DNA of 64,000 nucleotides from Phytophthora quininea. Lineage: Eukaryota; Oomycota; Peronosporomycetes; Peronosporales; Peronosporaceae. The translations under genes and the position numbers were made by a program. The notes below the pieces were generated by a model. It was not told the DNA's origin, did not search any database, and saw only the letters and a program-made list of their open reading frames with translations. This document shows, one piece after another, positions 33,450-44,864 of this stretch; position 1 is the stretch's first letter; every line of letters begins with the position of its first letter. The DNA lies in the NCBI GenBank assembly GCA_011947345.1, contig JAAVTG010000986.1:29325-93324 (forward strand). The letters are read 5' to 3'.

Positions 33450-33859
33450 TGTGTTGATTGATCCCCCTCGACGCAAGCACTCGGAAGTTGCTGCTGTGAG
33501 TCTGTTCGACGAGTAGGTGTGTGGGTGTGTGGACGCACTTGCTCTTGAGCAAGCAAATTCCAGAATGGACTGCTGTGTCGGAAGGCGCGAGGTCGGCCGG
33601 CGATACCTTGACATCTATGCGTCTGTGACGTGTGAGACTAGTGCGAGCAATCACCAAAATTGGTTGCGCACACAAACCGGACTAAGCGGTGGTGCGGCAT
33701 CAACAACTTGTCGTTTTTCTGTGGACAATCGAGGTGGCCGTCATCGTGCGACTAGCACAAGCTGAGACGGGTCTTAGTGCGTTGCGTTGAAATCTCAGGT
33801 GTTGGATCCGCGACCTGCTTGTGATAGCGAGAAGCGTACAAATTCCATTTTCAAATCAT

Positions 33860-34980
33860 ACAGTAGCGCTAAAACTTCGAACACTCCTTAAAGGCAATTA
33901 GTGGCCGCGTACATGCCCCAACACTTCCAATACCGGTCACCACACATTACGAGACCTGTCCGGGGTATTTTCTACGTATCCACCAAGACACAATCAACCG
34001 CAGCGACTGCGCCCCGTTTGTTGCCAATCAGCAGTGACTCACCAAACACCCAGCAACGCAATCACACCCAGCGGCACTCACAAATTCTTGACCGAGTTGC
34101 CCCTACTTAGTGACATCCCACGAACACAGCTCACTGCAATAAAACACTACGAACAACCATCCTGCTGCCTCGGTACAATCCAGTGCTCTGGAGACGTTCC
34201 AGCAATCGATGAATGACCACGCCGGCCTTTCTTGTCATCAAGAGCGATAATGCCCAACTTTACTTCGTAGAATTTGCTCTACAGCATCGACGACGTTCTT
34301 TTTAGCCACATTCACCCCCTTTTGCTGGCAAATACGACCTTGCATGTCGTCGTCCCTCCACTGCGAGCTTGATCGATATCCTTCTCGCCTTTCAGGGACC
34401 CCCCTCATCACAAAATTATCTTACAATCGATGAATGATACGGCGTTGTTGTACTTTGTTCGGTTGACGCTGCGAATAACGTGGGGAAAATCCGTGTCAAA
34501 AGCAGATACCATGGTCGTGCTGCTCGTGATAGGCACCTGTGCGATAACACTACCATCATCAAGAAGATCCTGTCACCTTCGTGCCCGCTGGCGGCTGCAC
34601 AATGATGTAAAAACATTATCAGTTCTTGTATAGTGCAGCAAGTAAATTCATCAATGGTCGCACCACGCGAGCACGGTTGGGACCTGTGGTCAGGGCTTGA
34701 CAGCAGCTTGTTTCGAGCAGTAAAAGGCAGTGAAATTACTTTAGTATTTCAACTTTTGGGCGATTTTACTTTTAATTCTACTTCAGTATCAAACGCGGCC
34801 GAATAGTGCTCTCGATTTACTATCATTACCGCCGGCAAAAATCTCGAAGGCGCCACTTTTGAGCAACGCATGACGAGCAAGCACGCTGCTGCGCGAATTT
34901 CACGGGTTTCCAGGACACGAGTACTTGATTCATGAGCTGCGGTTGCGGTGTTGGTCGCACGAGTGACAGCTGAGTTGCCA
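33860..34980. other. No gene seen
   Basis: About 1.1 kb outside the palindrome with only short frames. A minus-strand stretch at about 34440-34585 reads like decayed protein in one frame (LLDDGSVIAQVPITSSTTMV) but has stops and I do not recognise it. Confidence 0.4.
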
Positions 34981-34982
34981 GA

Positions 34983-35420
34983 ATGGGGAGGGGAATGCGG
35001 TTCATCGAGGAGCGATTTGACAGCGTGATAAGGTCTGTGATCATGTGCCAGCTTCAGTTCTCATTTTGTGATTTAACTTGTCACGAACTGTTTCTGCTGA
35101 CCTACCACACGCTGCCGCAGGAACTTCAGCACCACAAAGGCGCAAGCGTCAAGTGCTTTAACCCGGAGATCGATGCCACGAATCCTTGCACGGTTTATGC
35201 GCGCGGTGCAAATCACTCGTGCAGCAACGACGTTGCTGACCCAACGATCTGGCTGTGCGGTATGTGTTCCTCGTGCTACTTTAGAACTCCCTTCAAACTA
35301 ATTTACTCGCTTCATTTTGCATCATCAGCTTTTGCAGCGACCAATGCGCCCAGGACTGGGGGCTTGGGAATACACCCTGACCCTGCTGCTCCTGACAACA
35401 GCCAGGTTCCAAGCGAGTAG
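34983..35420 (+). CDS. Hypothetical protein, possible 69-bp intron
   Basis: An open frame of 145 codons beginning MGRGMRFIEERFDSVIRSV, unrelated to anything I recognise. The middle is Cys-containing (CFNPEIDATNPCTVYARGAN). A GTATGT...CATCATCAG segment at 35260-35328 has good splice consensus and a length divisible by three; with it removed the frame continues ...IWLCAFAATNAPRTGGLG to the same stop. A further GTCTGT...CCGCAG segment (about 35033-35120) could also be an intron. Neighbours are decayed transposons, so it may be a relic. Low confidence that it is expressed. Confidence 0.3.
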   Translation: MGRGMRFIEERFDSVIRSVIMCQLQFSFCDLTCHELFLLTYHTLPQELQHHKGASVKCFNPEIDATNPCTVYARGANHSCSNDVADPTIWLCGMCSSCYFRTPFKLIYSLHFASSAFAATNAPRTGGLGIHPDPAAPDNSQVPSE

Positions 35421-35717
35421 CTGTCACAGTCTGCAATTCAATCCACTTTGTTGCACGAGACTCTGCATAATCCTCGAAGCCCATGTGCCTCTGACGTTTC
35501 CCCATGTCTTTGGAGCTGCAACCTCGTCAGCCTGTCGTCGACAAGTACAGATATTCACAGCATTTGTCCTAAAATCGTATCCAACCCCTTTGGAGTAGTA
35601 GATAACACCTGTCTGTGGCTGGTCGCACCATTCATGACCTATCATTTCGATATGGCTCATCGGTAAATAATCACACAGACTCGTCCTCCATCATTAGACC
35701 GCAATACGAACATTTCG

Positions 35718-36970
35718 ATGCCATTTGCAAGCGAAATTGTTGCGCAGCAAAATGAGCGCACAGACGCCACTATCAAGATCCGAACCGGCGACGTAGTATT
35801 CGCATTACGTAATGTTGGTGTTCACAGCTCTTTCGTCCATTTATTTGGTGGTCGCATTGAGGAAGAAGACGCAATTGTGATTGATTTGTGCGCGGCTTTC
35901 GGGTGGACTGGTCCCCTGGTATATATAGGATCTTCGGCAATAGCACCGATTCATAAGCACACAGCCAATTGTCATCACGAAACCGGGTTCTTTCGCTATC
36001 ACTGGGTTGACGATCATGTCAACGTCGCCCCAGACATTGGTACCAATAGCGCCGGGATTGACAGATTCTTACTTCATGCAATGTGCGCCGTACTTGGCCC
36101 AACTGCGATAAACGAGGGCAAGTTCACGGGGTGGGCATCTCATCAAAAAGTACTCAGTCTAATACTCGACACGAGGTGTCAATGCCGGTAGAAAAAAGCG
36201 CCAAGAGATTCATTACGTCTTTCATTCTGACAGAATATCCCGGAAAGTATACCGCTCTCTCATAGGTAGTTTACGTCGCGTAGCCACGTGCATCTGCCCA
36301 CCACGGGCTTTCCTGCAACGTCTCCTGTCGCGAGACCTCGCTGCTCCAGCACTCAACGGTGAAGGTGCAGGTGAAATTGCGCCAAGATCTTTTGTGGTGG
36401 CGGCATATCCTTCATACTGATAGTCTCAACGGTACCCCAAAGTTCTTCCTGACCTCGTTGCCACCAACCGATATTACCGTCAAATCAGATGCATGCGATA
36501 CCGGCATCTGTGCGGTGAACAGATCTGGCAAGTATGCGCTTACATACGAATTCACGCAGTACGAGAGCATCCACGACTTTGATCACGCGGTTGCGAGCAA
36601 CTTCGACATTAATCTACGCGAAATAATGGCCTGCGTCTTTGCGGTGTTTCAATGGGGTCGAGTGTGGTCACAAACCAAACGCGACAGCCGCTATCCACTA
36701 CACATACACTTTAAATTAATAGCAAACTAGCGGTTTCTTGGCAAACAAAAAGTATTACACACACCCGCGTTCAAACCATCGACAGCTCAGCTTTTTGGGA
36801 ATGGTCAATGGGACTTCGGTTCTCTTCCTCACACATTGCCGGAGTGAATACCATCATGGCTGAGCAGGCTCGCGGCTCTCGTCTGAAGCTGATAAGCAGC
36901 TATTTTCATCACTGACATCGGGCTGGTTAAGGAAACCCCAGCATTAACAGCAACGGAATTCGAGACTCTC
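35718..36970 (+). pseudogene. DIRS-like (tyrosine-recombinase type) RT/RNase H remnant
   Basis: The first frame (35718-36191) contains FGWTGPLVYIG, then FFRYHWVDDHVNVAPD with the WVDDH variant of the YxDD reverse-transcriptase box, then AINEGKFTGWASHQKVL. A frameshift near 36180 leads to a short frame with MPVEKSAKRF. The next frame (36359-36730) has DLLWWRHILHTDSLNGTP, VKSDACDTGICAV (RNase H-like Asp region) and SNFDINLREIMACVFAVFQWG. Beyond it, in another frame, SSSHIAGVNTIMA resembles the H-x-x-G-x-x-N-x-x-A-D end of RNase H. This order is typical of DIRS/Ngaro-like elements in oomycetes. Several frame breaks and no recombinase domain: a dead fragment, cut off at 37020 by element X1. Confidence 0.65.
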
Positions 36971-37129
36971 TGGCCCGGTATCTGAGAAGACACCGTTGCT
37001 CGACCCACGTTTATGTGGTGTCCATCGGGAGCGATCGCTAAAGTGCGGATCGCTTTGCGCGTGCTGTGCTCATTTCTCGAGCCCGACTGGGTTCATGCAA
37101 TTCTCTCCTTTCTGCTATCACTGGAGCGC

Positions 37130-38224
37130 GGAGAAAAACAGGAGCCTCACCAGGATTATCCAACCAAGGTAATCGCTGATGCGAAGAGCCATTGCCGAGG
37201 ACAGGTTCCAGCTAGTATGGTACTAGCGCTGAAGAAGGATACAAATAATGCTTCCATCACTGACATTTCCGATAAGTCACGCCGACGAATGTTATTCTTC
37301 ATGTTTGCAATATCTTGAGGGATAACGAAGGAATTAGGATCAGCCTGAAGTAAGCTCGCCCGAACACTTCCAGCTGAAATGTCGACCGTTGTCTGTGCTT
37401 CAATTAATTCTTGTAAGGACGCAGCTGGAGCAATCTCTGGTGCGGCAGCAGCGCGGCGGCGGTGTCCAGGGTGAACACGAGCGTCTTCAGAAGGAGGATG
37501 CTTATGAAGGCGGCTTCCATTACGTGTACACAATCTTCCACGGACCGTCAGGCTTCTGCTTGTCAGCAGCTCGCAAGACCAATTTCATGCGGCACCCGAT
37601 CCGCATTGAACCTCTCATAGGTCGCGTCCTTTCATTGTCCGTAAGGTGGTGAGTACATTTAGGTTTTCCGGCACGGTCACAACCAAATCCGCACTTCCAC
37701 ACACGCCTGGGTTCACTCCCAGTGTAGAAAGCTCGGCGTTTAGTCATGTCAAAACCGTGGTCCTTCGTCCATGCGTGTAAAGCAGCAATCGCTTTTTCTT
37801 CTGACTCGTATTGTTCTTGAGGCGGTGGCAAAATTTCGTACATCAACGTATCAGTAGCAGCAGACCTGTCATTAGATCTTTCTTCATCAGAGCTGGCTGA
37901 GCCGGAGACCGCAGAACTAGAGCTGGATTCACATCTCGTGTTCTCAAACGCTAAGCGTGGGTCGGCACTCTCCAAAGCATGTTGCAACGATCTCATATCC
38001 AAGTACGGGAAGGGCTCTTCAATTCCCACAGACGTCGTACCTGGAGGCGAGATGGAATCGTGCGACGATTCCGAATCCCCCAAGAGAGGAGACGAGGTGG
38101 AATCGCTTGAAGATTTCGAATCTGTGGTGTAGCGGGATTTGTCAAAATCCGCTCCTACTGCACCCAGACGCCGACCAACGGACCGGGTACTCCGATATCC
38201 GTGGGGATGCTGAAGTGTGCTCAC
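37130..38224 (-). pseudogene. FAR1-type domain protein of element X, copy 1
   Basis: The frame 38224-37520 (234 codons) has a Ser/Glu-rich N-terminal half, then a FAR1-like segment: SEEKAIAALHAWTKDHGFDM, a Cys-x4-Cys pair (KCGFGCDRAGKPKC) and SMRIGCRMKLVLRAADKQ. It stops at VYT just where a sister frame (37533-37156) continues CTRNGSRLHKHPPSEDARV, the expected His-rich end of the FAR1 domain. A frameshift therefore separates them. In MULE-family proteins this domain precedes the transposase; none follows here. X copy 2 carries the same break. Confidence 0.6.
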
Positions 38225-38439
38225 CTTGTGTACCCCTCGGCGGGCTGGATCTGCTCTTCGGGTGCTTCGAGGATGCTTGATCTGTCAAGATCGAACGTCT
38301 TGGCGGGACGTGGGAGGTCAGGAGCAGCACGGGAATCTTCACTCTGCGTCCTTGAATATTTGCCAGACCAGTAGTCGCTCGGATCTACTTGGATCTGGGG
38401 CCTGGATCTTGGATCCAGGTGGGGGGAGGGTTGTGTAGT

Positions 38440-38645
38440 TTCACCAAGTCATCCGCACTAATCACCAAGCCGTCCGCACAAAACACCAAGAATAGCGCGC
38501 AACATCACCACACCCAAAGACATGTACATGACACCAAGAGAAATGCACGCATCGCCAAGAGTAACGCACGCATCACCAAGCGAAGTGCTTGCACCACCAA
38601 GAAAATCTATGCATCACCAAGAAAGCGTCACCAAAGTACTCGTTT
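38440..38645. repeat. Subterminal CACCAAG repeats of MULE-1
   Basis: Degenerate motifs (CACCAAGCCGTCCGCAC, CACCAAGAATAGCGCGCAAC, CACCAAGAGAAATGCACGCA, CGCCAAGAGTAACGCACGCA, CACCAAGCGAAGTGCTTGCA, and so on) at roughly 20-25 bp spacing. The opposite end has a few (ATCACCAAGAGATCCGCACA). Such arrays often serve as transposase-binding sites. Confidence 0.6.
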
Positions 38646-39136
38646 GCAGGGCTCTGTCGTCAATAAAGATGGTAATGAATCCAAATCCCTTGATTAAATA
38701 ATTAGATCTCCTAACCTTTCTTCTTGTACGCCGCCTGCAATGTGAACCTGTACTCCACTGTCAACACTGCAGAGATTTCTGCATCTTCCGTAGACGCCGG
38801 TATCATCGGAACTTGACTGAGGGATTCTACCGACTTAGGCAAACTACGGGCGAATGCACTTCTGGGTTTGCTGACGATATTCCACTGCGCGAGCAGTTGG
38901 GCGACGACAGCGCGTCGATCTGCGAGGTCCTGGGATCACTCTTTGAGCACTCGACCGAGCCACCATCTCGTTAGTACCAGCTCTCCCTGACGGCTGACGG
39001 CTGCCGTCCTCAGAACCTGGCACGGATCTGTCATCACCAGAGCGAGTTTCTTGACCGACAACACGGCTTGGCGCGGACTGGTGAACAGGCCCAGCTTCAT
39101 GGCCACTGGCTGTGGTAGAATTGCCATGGGAGCGGA

Positions 39137-41383
39137 CTACATCTGGATGATCCAGCGGGTGTTCAAAGGAAACGACGTTGCTAACCAAATCACTTGAACG
39201 GCCGTCGTTCTCCTTGCTAATGCGAAGACAGCTTGTAGCGGCACTGCCACCATTGTTATAGTTTGAGGCTTCCGCGACAAAAGGCCTTCTTCGACAGCAC
39301 CTAAAGACATATGTGGCTCTTGTCGATTGGGTGTTGCAACGGACTCCGACACAACGGAGGACAGATCGCCCTCCAACTCCTCTTCATCACCCACCGAGCT
39401 GTTTGAATGCTCTACAGTTCCATTTGTCGAAGCCGCGTCAAGCCGCAGACGACGGACGACACTTTCTTGTCGTGCACGAGGACGTGAACGTCGAGCGTAC
39501 GTTACGAAGCGCCTTGGTGATGGCGTCAGGCCAGGACACGGTATACCAACCGCAAAGCAAGCATCGATGATGTGGGGCATATTCCATGCTTCCAGCAGTA
39601 CAAACACTCGCACTGCAGCCGTTCCGGAATCACAACCCAGCCGTCGGAAGGCATATTCTGCACTTGCATGCGCCGAGCATTTACCGACCCAAATGATTTG
39701 TCGTACTCCTTCAGGTTTTCAGCATTCACCGGAAGGGGCCGCTGTTTAACAGCAAAACGCATAGCGTTCTGCGAACGGTTCATTGGAAGTTGCGTTGCAG
39801 TTATGCACTGTCGATCCGCCAGCGTCTTGTAGAGCTTGTGCAATCGCGCAGAAACCTCCGGTGCGTTGACGAAAACGTGACCTTCACCGAGAAAAGCAAG
39901 ACGAGCGCGATCCATAGACTCCATCATCTCAAATGGAGTCGCCCGAGGGTTGGCGCAATTGATCTTGAGCGTCCTGTGGTATTGCTCAAGCGGTGTCGCC
40001 GATTACGACCTCTGTTCAAAATGTTCAAGCTGTGGTCACGTCGGAAGCCAGCATGGCCAATGACGGAGTTGGGCGCACGCCTCGGTGTCTACCGATGGCG
40101 GCGTGATTGTGCCACGAGGTCTGGATGGACTTGAGGCACGCTGCATGAGTCTTCAGTGGGCGCTGGCACGCGCTCACTATTGCATGTTCGAGGCACAGTG
40201 AAGGAGCAGCCTTCCGTCGCCGAGTTTCTCTTTGGTTTTGCTCATTAATAAACTTTCCTTTCGGAAAACACCCTGGGTATCGCGACAAGCGGGTTATTTG
40301 TCGAAGCGCATCCCGACGGCGTGTGGTAAACCTGCCAGTTCCCAAACTCCTTGCTGTTGACCCACACCGCCTTGATGTGGCGGCCCAACGCGTGCGCTGC
40401 CGAATTGCGAGGTAGCTCCTTCCATTTTGTCAGCACGGCTTGCTTGTTCGCTTCGTACTCGTGCTCGTCGGCGTAGTGTAAGTCATACAGATCCGCAAAG
40501 AAATCCTTGGTTTGCGCCGACTAAACTCCCTTAGCCTCAGCTTTCTTGAAAACGTTTTGAGTAACGTGAAACCAGCACATGATTATTTTTGACGTGGGTA
40601 TCTCGGCACAGACAGCATTTCGTTGGGCTTTATCAGCGTCTGTCATGACGAACTCGGGTGCAAAGTCCAACTCGAACTGCTCGAAGCAGACCCTTTTCAC
40701 ACGCTGCAGACACCAGGAAATGTCCTCTTCGCGCCGACGTGAGATAGTAAAATACGCCAAAGGAAAGAAGTGCCCACCCTTGTCAGATAACCATCGCGGG
40801 ATAACACTGCTTCACAATTTTGAACGTAGTGTCGACGTGAAGCATTGTCGTCGCATCAGGAGACCGTTGGATGCTGACATAGTCTTCCAGAAGCTTGTAG
40901 CATGTGATACCGACACGAAAGGGAGCGCTTCGCTCCGTCTCCGACTGAGGCAACGCGCCTGCCGTCTTTGAAGACAGAATCGCACAAGATCACGGTAGCT
41001 GTTGGGCCTTTAGCATCCATTCCCACTTCATCATACAAGAACTGGTCACACATCTCAATCACTCGCGCCATTTCATCAGCAGGGTTGCTCCTTCTCCAAA
41101 CGCGAACAAAGTTATCCACTTGGCGCCGGTATGGTGACACCCCACGCATCTCAACACGTTCCACCTTGGCGACAATGACACTGTAAAATCTGAAGGGGAT
41201 CGTTGTTGGGACATCTGTAAGCTGGCGCAAGATAAATGTCTTCATTTCCTCCGTGAGTTCAGGTCGCAGTGGGGTCAACACGTTTGGATCTTGCATCACG
41301 TGATCCCCTTGCTTGAAGACAACAGCAAGTTCGCTGGATTCGCATGAATTCACTTTGTAACGGCACCAGCACGGGTTCGCCAC
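39137..41383 (-). pseudogene. MULE transposase remnant of MULE-1
   Basis: Pieces in order on the minus strand. 41383-40856 (175 codons, N-terminal, with RFYSVIVAKVERVEMRG). 40760-40521 has FVMTDADKAQRNAVCAEIPT, then KIIMCWFHVTQNVFKKAEA, the DDE-core Asp followed by the C-x-W/F-H motif typical of MULE. 40436-40245 has WKELPRNSAAHALGRHIKAV and QVYHTPSGCASTNNPL (family-like TNNPxE). 39927-39526 ends CECLYCWKHGICP (SWIM-type zinc motif), continuing after a frameshift at about 39580 as CPHIIDACFAVGIPCPGL in 39613-39137. Multiple stops and shifts: inactive. Confidence 0.7.
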
Positions 41384-42530
41384 CAGCGGGATCCATGCAG
41401 CGCTGTGGACGGCACTCCGAGAGCAAGGACTACATGTCGTGTCTAGTTAACGCCAGGTCAAACTATTGAACAGCAAGGTGGTCCAGAATACAGGGAACGT
41501 GATAGATCCTTCTGCGCGTGAAGCGCGGCAACGACGACAGGTATCCATCTCGCTCTGCTTCTCCTGCACCAGTTCGCCATATTTGCGTCCATGTGTAGTC
41601 GTCTTCATCACCGACACTAGCAGCAATCTGTGTGTCCTCCTCGCCTTGGTCGCGTTTCTGTCTCTCCATCGGTGTCTCCACTTTTGCAGGAGACAGCAAA
41701 ATCTGAAACGGCGATCTGAAATGGACAGTAGAGCGAAGGGGACGCGGCAGAGACGGCAAGTGAAGCCATCTTTCACCGGAAAGGGAAACCAGTTAAGGCT
41801 AAGTTGGAGGCAATCTTGGAGTAGAAGGCAACGTACAGATTGGCGACGAGTGCAGACCCTTGGTGAAACTACACCGATCGTTGGTGGGTGATGTGTGCGG
41901 ATCTCTTGGTGATTTGTACAAATGACTTGATGTAACTACCCGGTACTCAGCCTTGAGGGGGTGTGGTCTTCCTTTTCTTTACTTGACGCTTCCAATAGCG
42001 TGATCTTGGGGGTTGAGGGTCGATCGGTCGTCCTGGCCAAGTAATAACTCCAGTAGACTTCGGATCTGCACTTGGTACTAGTGGATCCAGGCTGCGAGTG
42101 GATCTGGCTTGATCCGCGGTGATCCCGACGTGGCTTGACTGGGCCAATGTAGATCCCGTGGTCTTAGGCGCTAGGAAGGGCACTTGTGGTGTACAAGGCA
42201 AATTCGGCTCTGTATTAAGCAAATTATGAGTGGATCCATTGGAGATCCCATCCCAAAACCTATCATCTGCACTATTTCTATACCTGCCGCTGGATGTTGT
42301 CGCTTGATCAGTCCTCTGGTGTGCCAGATCCACGCCTGGAACGGCCTTGGTCGCAGATCCGGGCTGCCCACGTCTGGATCCAGTGTTTCCGCGATGTATC
42401 AATGTCTGGTCCGGGGATCTGAGTCCGGATCCCGCATACTGCGTTGCAGATCCAGTTTTCTTACGCTTGGATCCATTGCTTCCGCGATGTACCCATATCG
42501 ACCGCATTTCCAGAAAACCGCTTCACTACA

Positions 42531-44238
42531 TTTACCACCTACGAGCGATCACTTGCGGTTTGGCAACGATAGATCTGGGGCTGACCTGTGAGCAGCGTGT
42601 CAATTACACCTCCGCCTTTGCAGCACAAGGCCCACTCAACGGTTTCGGTTCAGGTCGGCAAGTCCGCAGCACCACTATTGCCACCACGCTACTCGACATA
42701 CGACTATTCTTCTGGGTGTCGGGCCTACCATTTCCACAAGACCATCCCCCAGGTGCTCTGCTCCTCAAGGGTATCAGCTACATCGATAGAAAGCCAAAGT
42801 AGAAGGAGCCAATATCGATGAAGCTAATGGAAAGTTGCTTTACAACTCTCGACTGCACCAACCCACCGGACCAAGCACTTTTTTTTTTTTTTTTTTGGGG
42901 GTCTGTCTCTGGTTTCTTCTTCCTGCTAAGACGCTTCGGGATCACAGCTATCAACGGCACGGCGTTCAAATAGGTTGCATTGAAGATCAAGAACATAGCC
43001 GTCTTAGATGCAAAAGGTTCTGCAACGCGGGACCCACGACTTGCAACATCGGTTCACATTACTGTGAGGCCCCAAGACAGACCTGCAAGACACCACGGTG
43101 CTTAAAGCACTCGGTCGGTAAGGGCACCGCTACGAGTGCCCGGTGCTTGGGGGCTTTGCTGTTAATGAGAGCTCACGGTAAGCTACCGCTTGATATTCCT
43201 GCAGCAATATTTATCAGCACCGACGGCAAGCTATGCCATGTAACCACGAGAGCAGTCTCGGCGACAGTTAAGTCAGCAGCATCATCGCTGGCGCAAACCC
43301 AGCAGATTTCGGCACGCACTCACTCTGAACAGGTGGAGCCATGTATAGAACACGTGTAGACGATTTAACCATCCAGTTTCATGGTCGCTGGGCTTCGGAT
43401 GCATTCAAGGCTTGTACCAGACTATGCCAGAATCACGCTCATCAATCGCAATAGGTATCATTAGCGGTTGAAGACAATCGACCACACTACAGCGTAGGTA
43501 CTCAGAGCGACGCCCTTCAAGCAAGGGGCTAGCTCTAAGAGCTGCAGCTTCACTCCGAGTACCTACGCTAATACAGTATATTTGCCTTAACCTGATCGTT
43601 TGTGGTGTAGTGAAATGGAAATATATGTGATCGGCGCTACATTTGTATGTCGGAGCGTCCAGCTTGAGACTCAATGGTGCAACTTTCATAGCAAGATCAC
43701 TGGAGACGCCTCACTAGATTTTCTTCTCGAGAGACTAACAAACAATACATCACTTCACAATTTTCATTAACTCCGACCATGTATCGCAGTAAAAACGACG
43801 TCGCGTTATCGGCTCCCTTTTACGCCCAAATTAGTGCACATTATTTTAGGTACCATATCATACTGGCGGCAATACTATTCACATAATGAAACTAATTGTA
43901 CCCAGATTTCCCAACAAGAATATGATGGTGATAACCCCAAGTGGAGGGAGGGGGGTCACACTGAACGGCCCCAGAATAGGGTACACCAGAGCTTTTCTCT
44001 TTGTATACCGGATCAGCGTTGACACTGCGCCAATTCCGATATTTTTAACCAACAAAATATCAGCTTTGGAGATTTTGTTGTGGTTGGTGGCAGTTGTTTG
44101 GTGGCAGTTCCGGGTTTGAAGGGCTTCTATGGAGAGTGAATTGAGTGCAGTGTCGCGCCCAAGGACGGCGGTGTCAGTTCCCGGGGCAAGGCAGTCGCCG
44201 GGTAGTCTACAAGCGCTGCCCATCTGAGATCTGAGGAT
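42531..44238. other. Gene-poor stretch with degraded subtelomeric repeats
   Basis: No recognisable gene. Contents: an oligo-T run (about 42880-42896); a 13-bp perfect inverted repeat AGCGTAGGTACTC/GAGTACCTACGCT (43491-43503 and 43557-43569); and degenerate matches to the subtelomeric units found beyond 55336 (GATCGGCGCTACATTTGTATG at about 43631; ATGTATCGCAGTAAAAACGA through GCGCCCAAATTAG-like sequence at about 43781-43835; AATGAAACTAATTGTACCCAG at about 43884). Confidence 0.5.
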
Positions 44239-44864
44239 GTGCGAGAGTGCACCAGCGGTCAGGAATTAAGTGGAGCTAGTGATGCTGTTGGCGGTGGCAA
44301 CGCGGGGCATGTCGGTAGCGGTAATGGCAAGAAAGCTAGCGCTGTCAAGCGTACAAGAGCGAAGGTTTGGACCAGTGATGAGGTACTGCTTCTCGTTGCA
44401 GCTTGGAAAGCAGCGTCACTAGGAAGGTTGCTTGATGGGCATACCGCAAAGCGCGCGGCTGCAGCAGTCTACAGTGCCTACATCTCCCTCTTGCTGCTGA
44501 CGAAAGCCCAGTTAACTGGTGAAGACGTTGAGAATGCAGACGACTTCTTACGGACTGTGGCAAAGGCTCCCCACGTCCTGAAGGTGGGTTGGATGTCACG
44601 GAGGCCGCCTTCCGACCAAGGTCGCAGCGAGCTGTTGAAGACAAGATGGCGTCGCTAAAGTCTACCTACTCACTGATTTCCGACCATAACAATGGTACAC
44701 TAGTTGGAAGTACCGGTCGGCCTGCTTGGTTCGAGATGTTGCCCTCAGAGAGACCTGAACTCAATGCTGTGACTGACCTTCGAGCGAGGGACTCCAACGC
44801 GAGAATGTTCCTTCCCGATCAAAACCATAAATGCCTGCACGAACTGGATGGGATTTCCACGTAG
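44239..44864 (+). pseudogene. Myb/SANT-like domain protein, broken
   Basis: The first frame (44239-44658) has KRTRAKVWTSDEVLLLVAAW, then AAVYSAYISLLL, matching the start of a Myb/SANT-like DNA-binding fold (Trp, acidic, long helix). A frameshift near 44595 moves to 44589-44864: RSQRAVEDKMASLKSTYSLI, then STGRPAWFEMLPSERPEL, the expected RS-x-x-V-x-x-K and G-RP-x-WF continuation. Such domains in oomycetes often belong to transposon-borne proteins. A stop follows at 44864. Confidence 0.5.

Larger units (their letters stand above)
20550..33859 (-). repeat. Right arm of the large palindrome
   Basis: The inverted copy of 5804-19636, 13.31 kb including a solo LTR of 918 bp plus its 4-bp duplication. 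It lacks hAT copy C: the empty site TGGATCCG is at 33803-33810. Past 33859 the sequence diverges completely from the left flank. Confidence 0.93.
38432..41941 (-). mobile_element. MULE-1, a Mutator-like element inside X copy 1
   Basis: About 3.5 kb, delimited by comparison with X copy 2. Terminal inverted repeats are GTGTAGTTTCACCAAGTCAT (left) and, inverted, GGGTAGTTACATCAAGTCAT (right); 37 of the first 47 positions match. The left subterminal region (38440-38640) has about nine spaced copies of ATCACCAAG/ACACCAAG-type motifs separated by GCACGCA-like sequence. The expected 9-bp target duplication is not clear, so the insertion is old or the flanks have changed. Confidence 0.7.
37020..42530 (-). 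mobile_element. Element X, copy 1 (FAR1-domain element, split by MULE-1)
   Basis: Matches 47366-53196 in inverted orientation. Shared ends are GTCCATCGGGAGCGATCGCT (37020) and ...GAAAACCGCTTCAC (about 42530). It encodes a FAR1-type DNA-binding region on the minus strand. MULE-1 (38432-41941) interrupts it; X copy 2 shows the empty site near 51787. The right third (41945-42520) is crowded with GGATCC/GATC motifs. I found no clear terminal inverted repeats, so the boundaries are limits of homology between two copies. Confidence 0.65.

Noticed and set aside
5804..33859. Palindrome as an assembly artefact
   Set aside because: Arm-specific insertions with perfect target duplications, private substitutions and mosaic conversion patterns are hard to create in assembly. 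Read support still needs to be seen.
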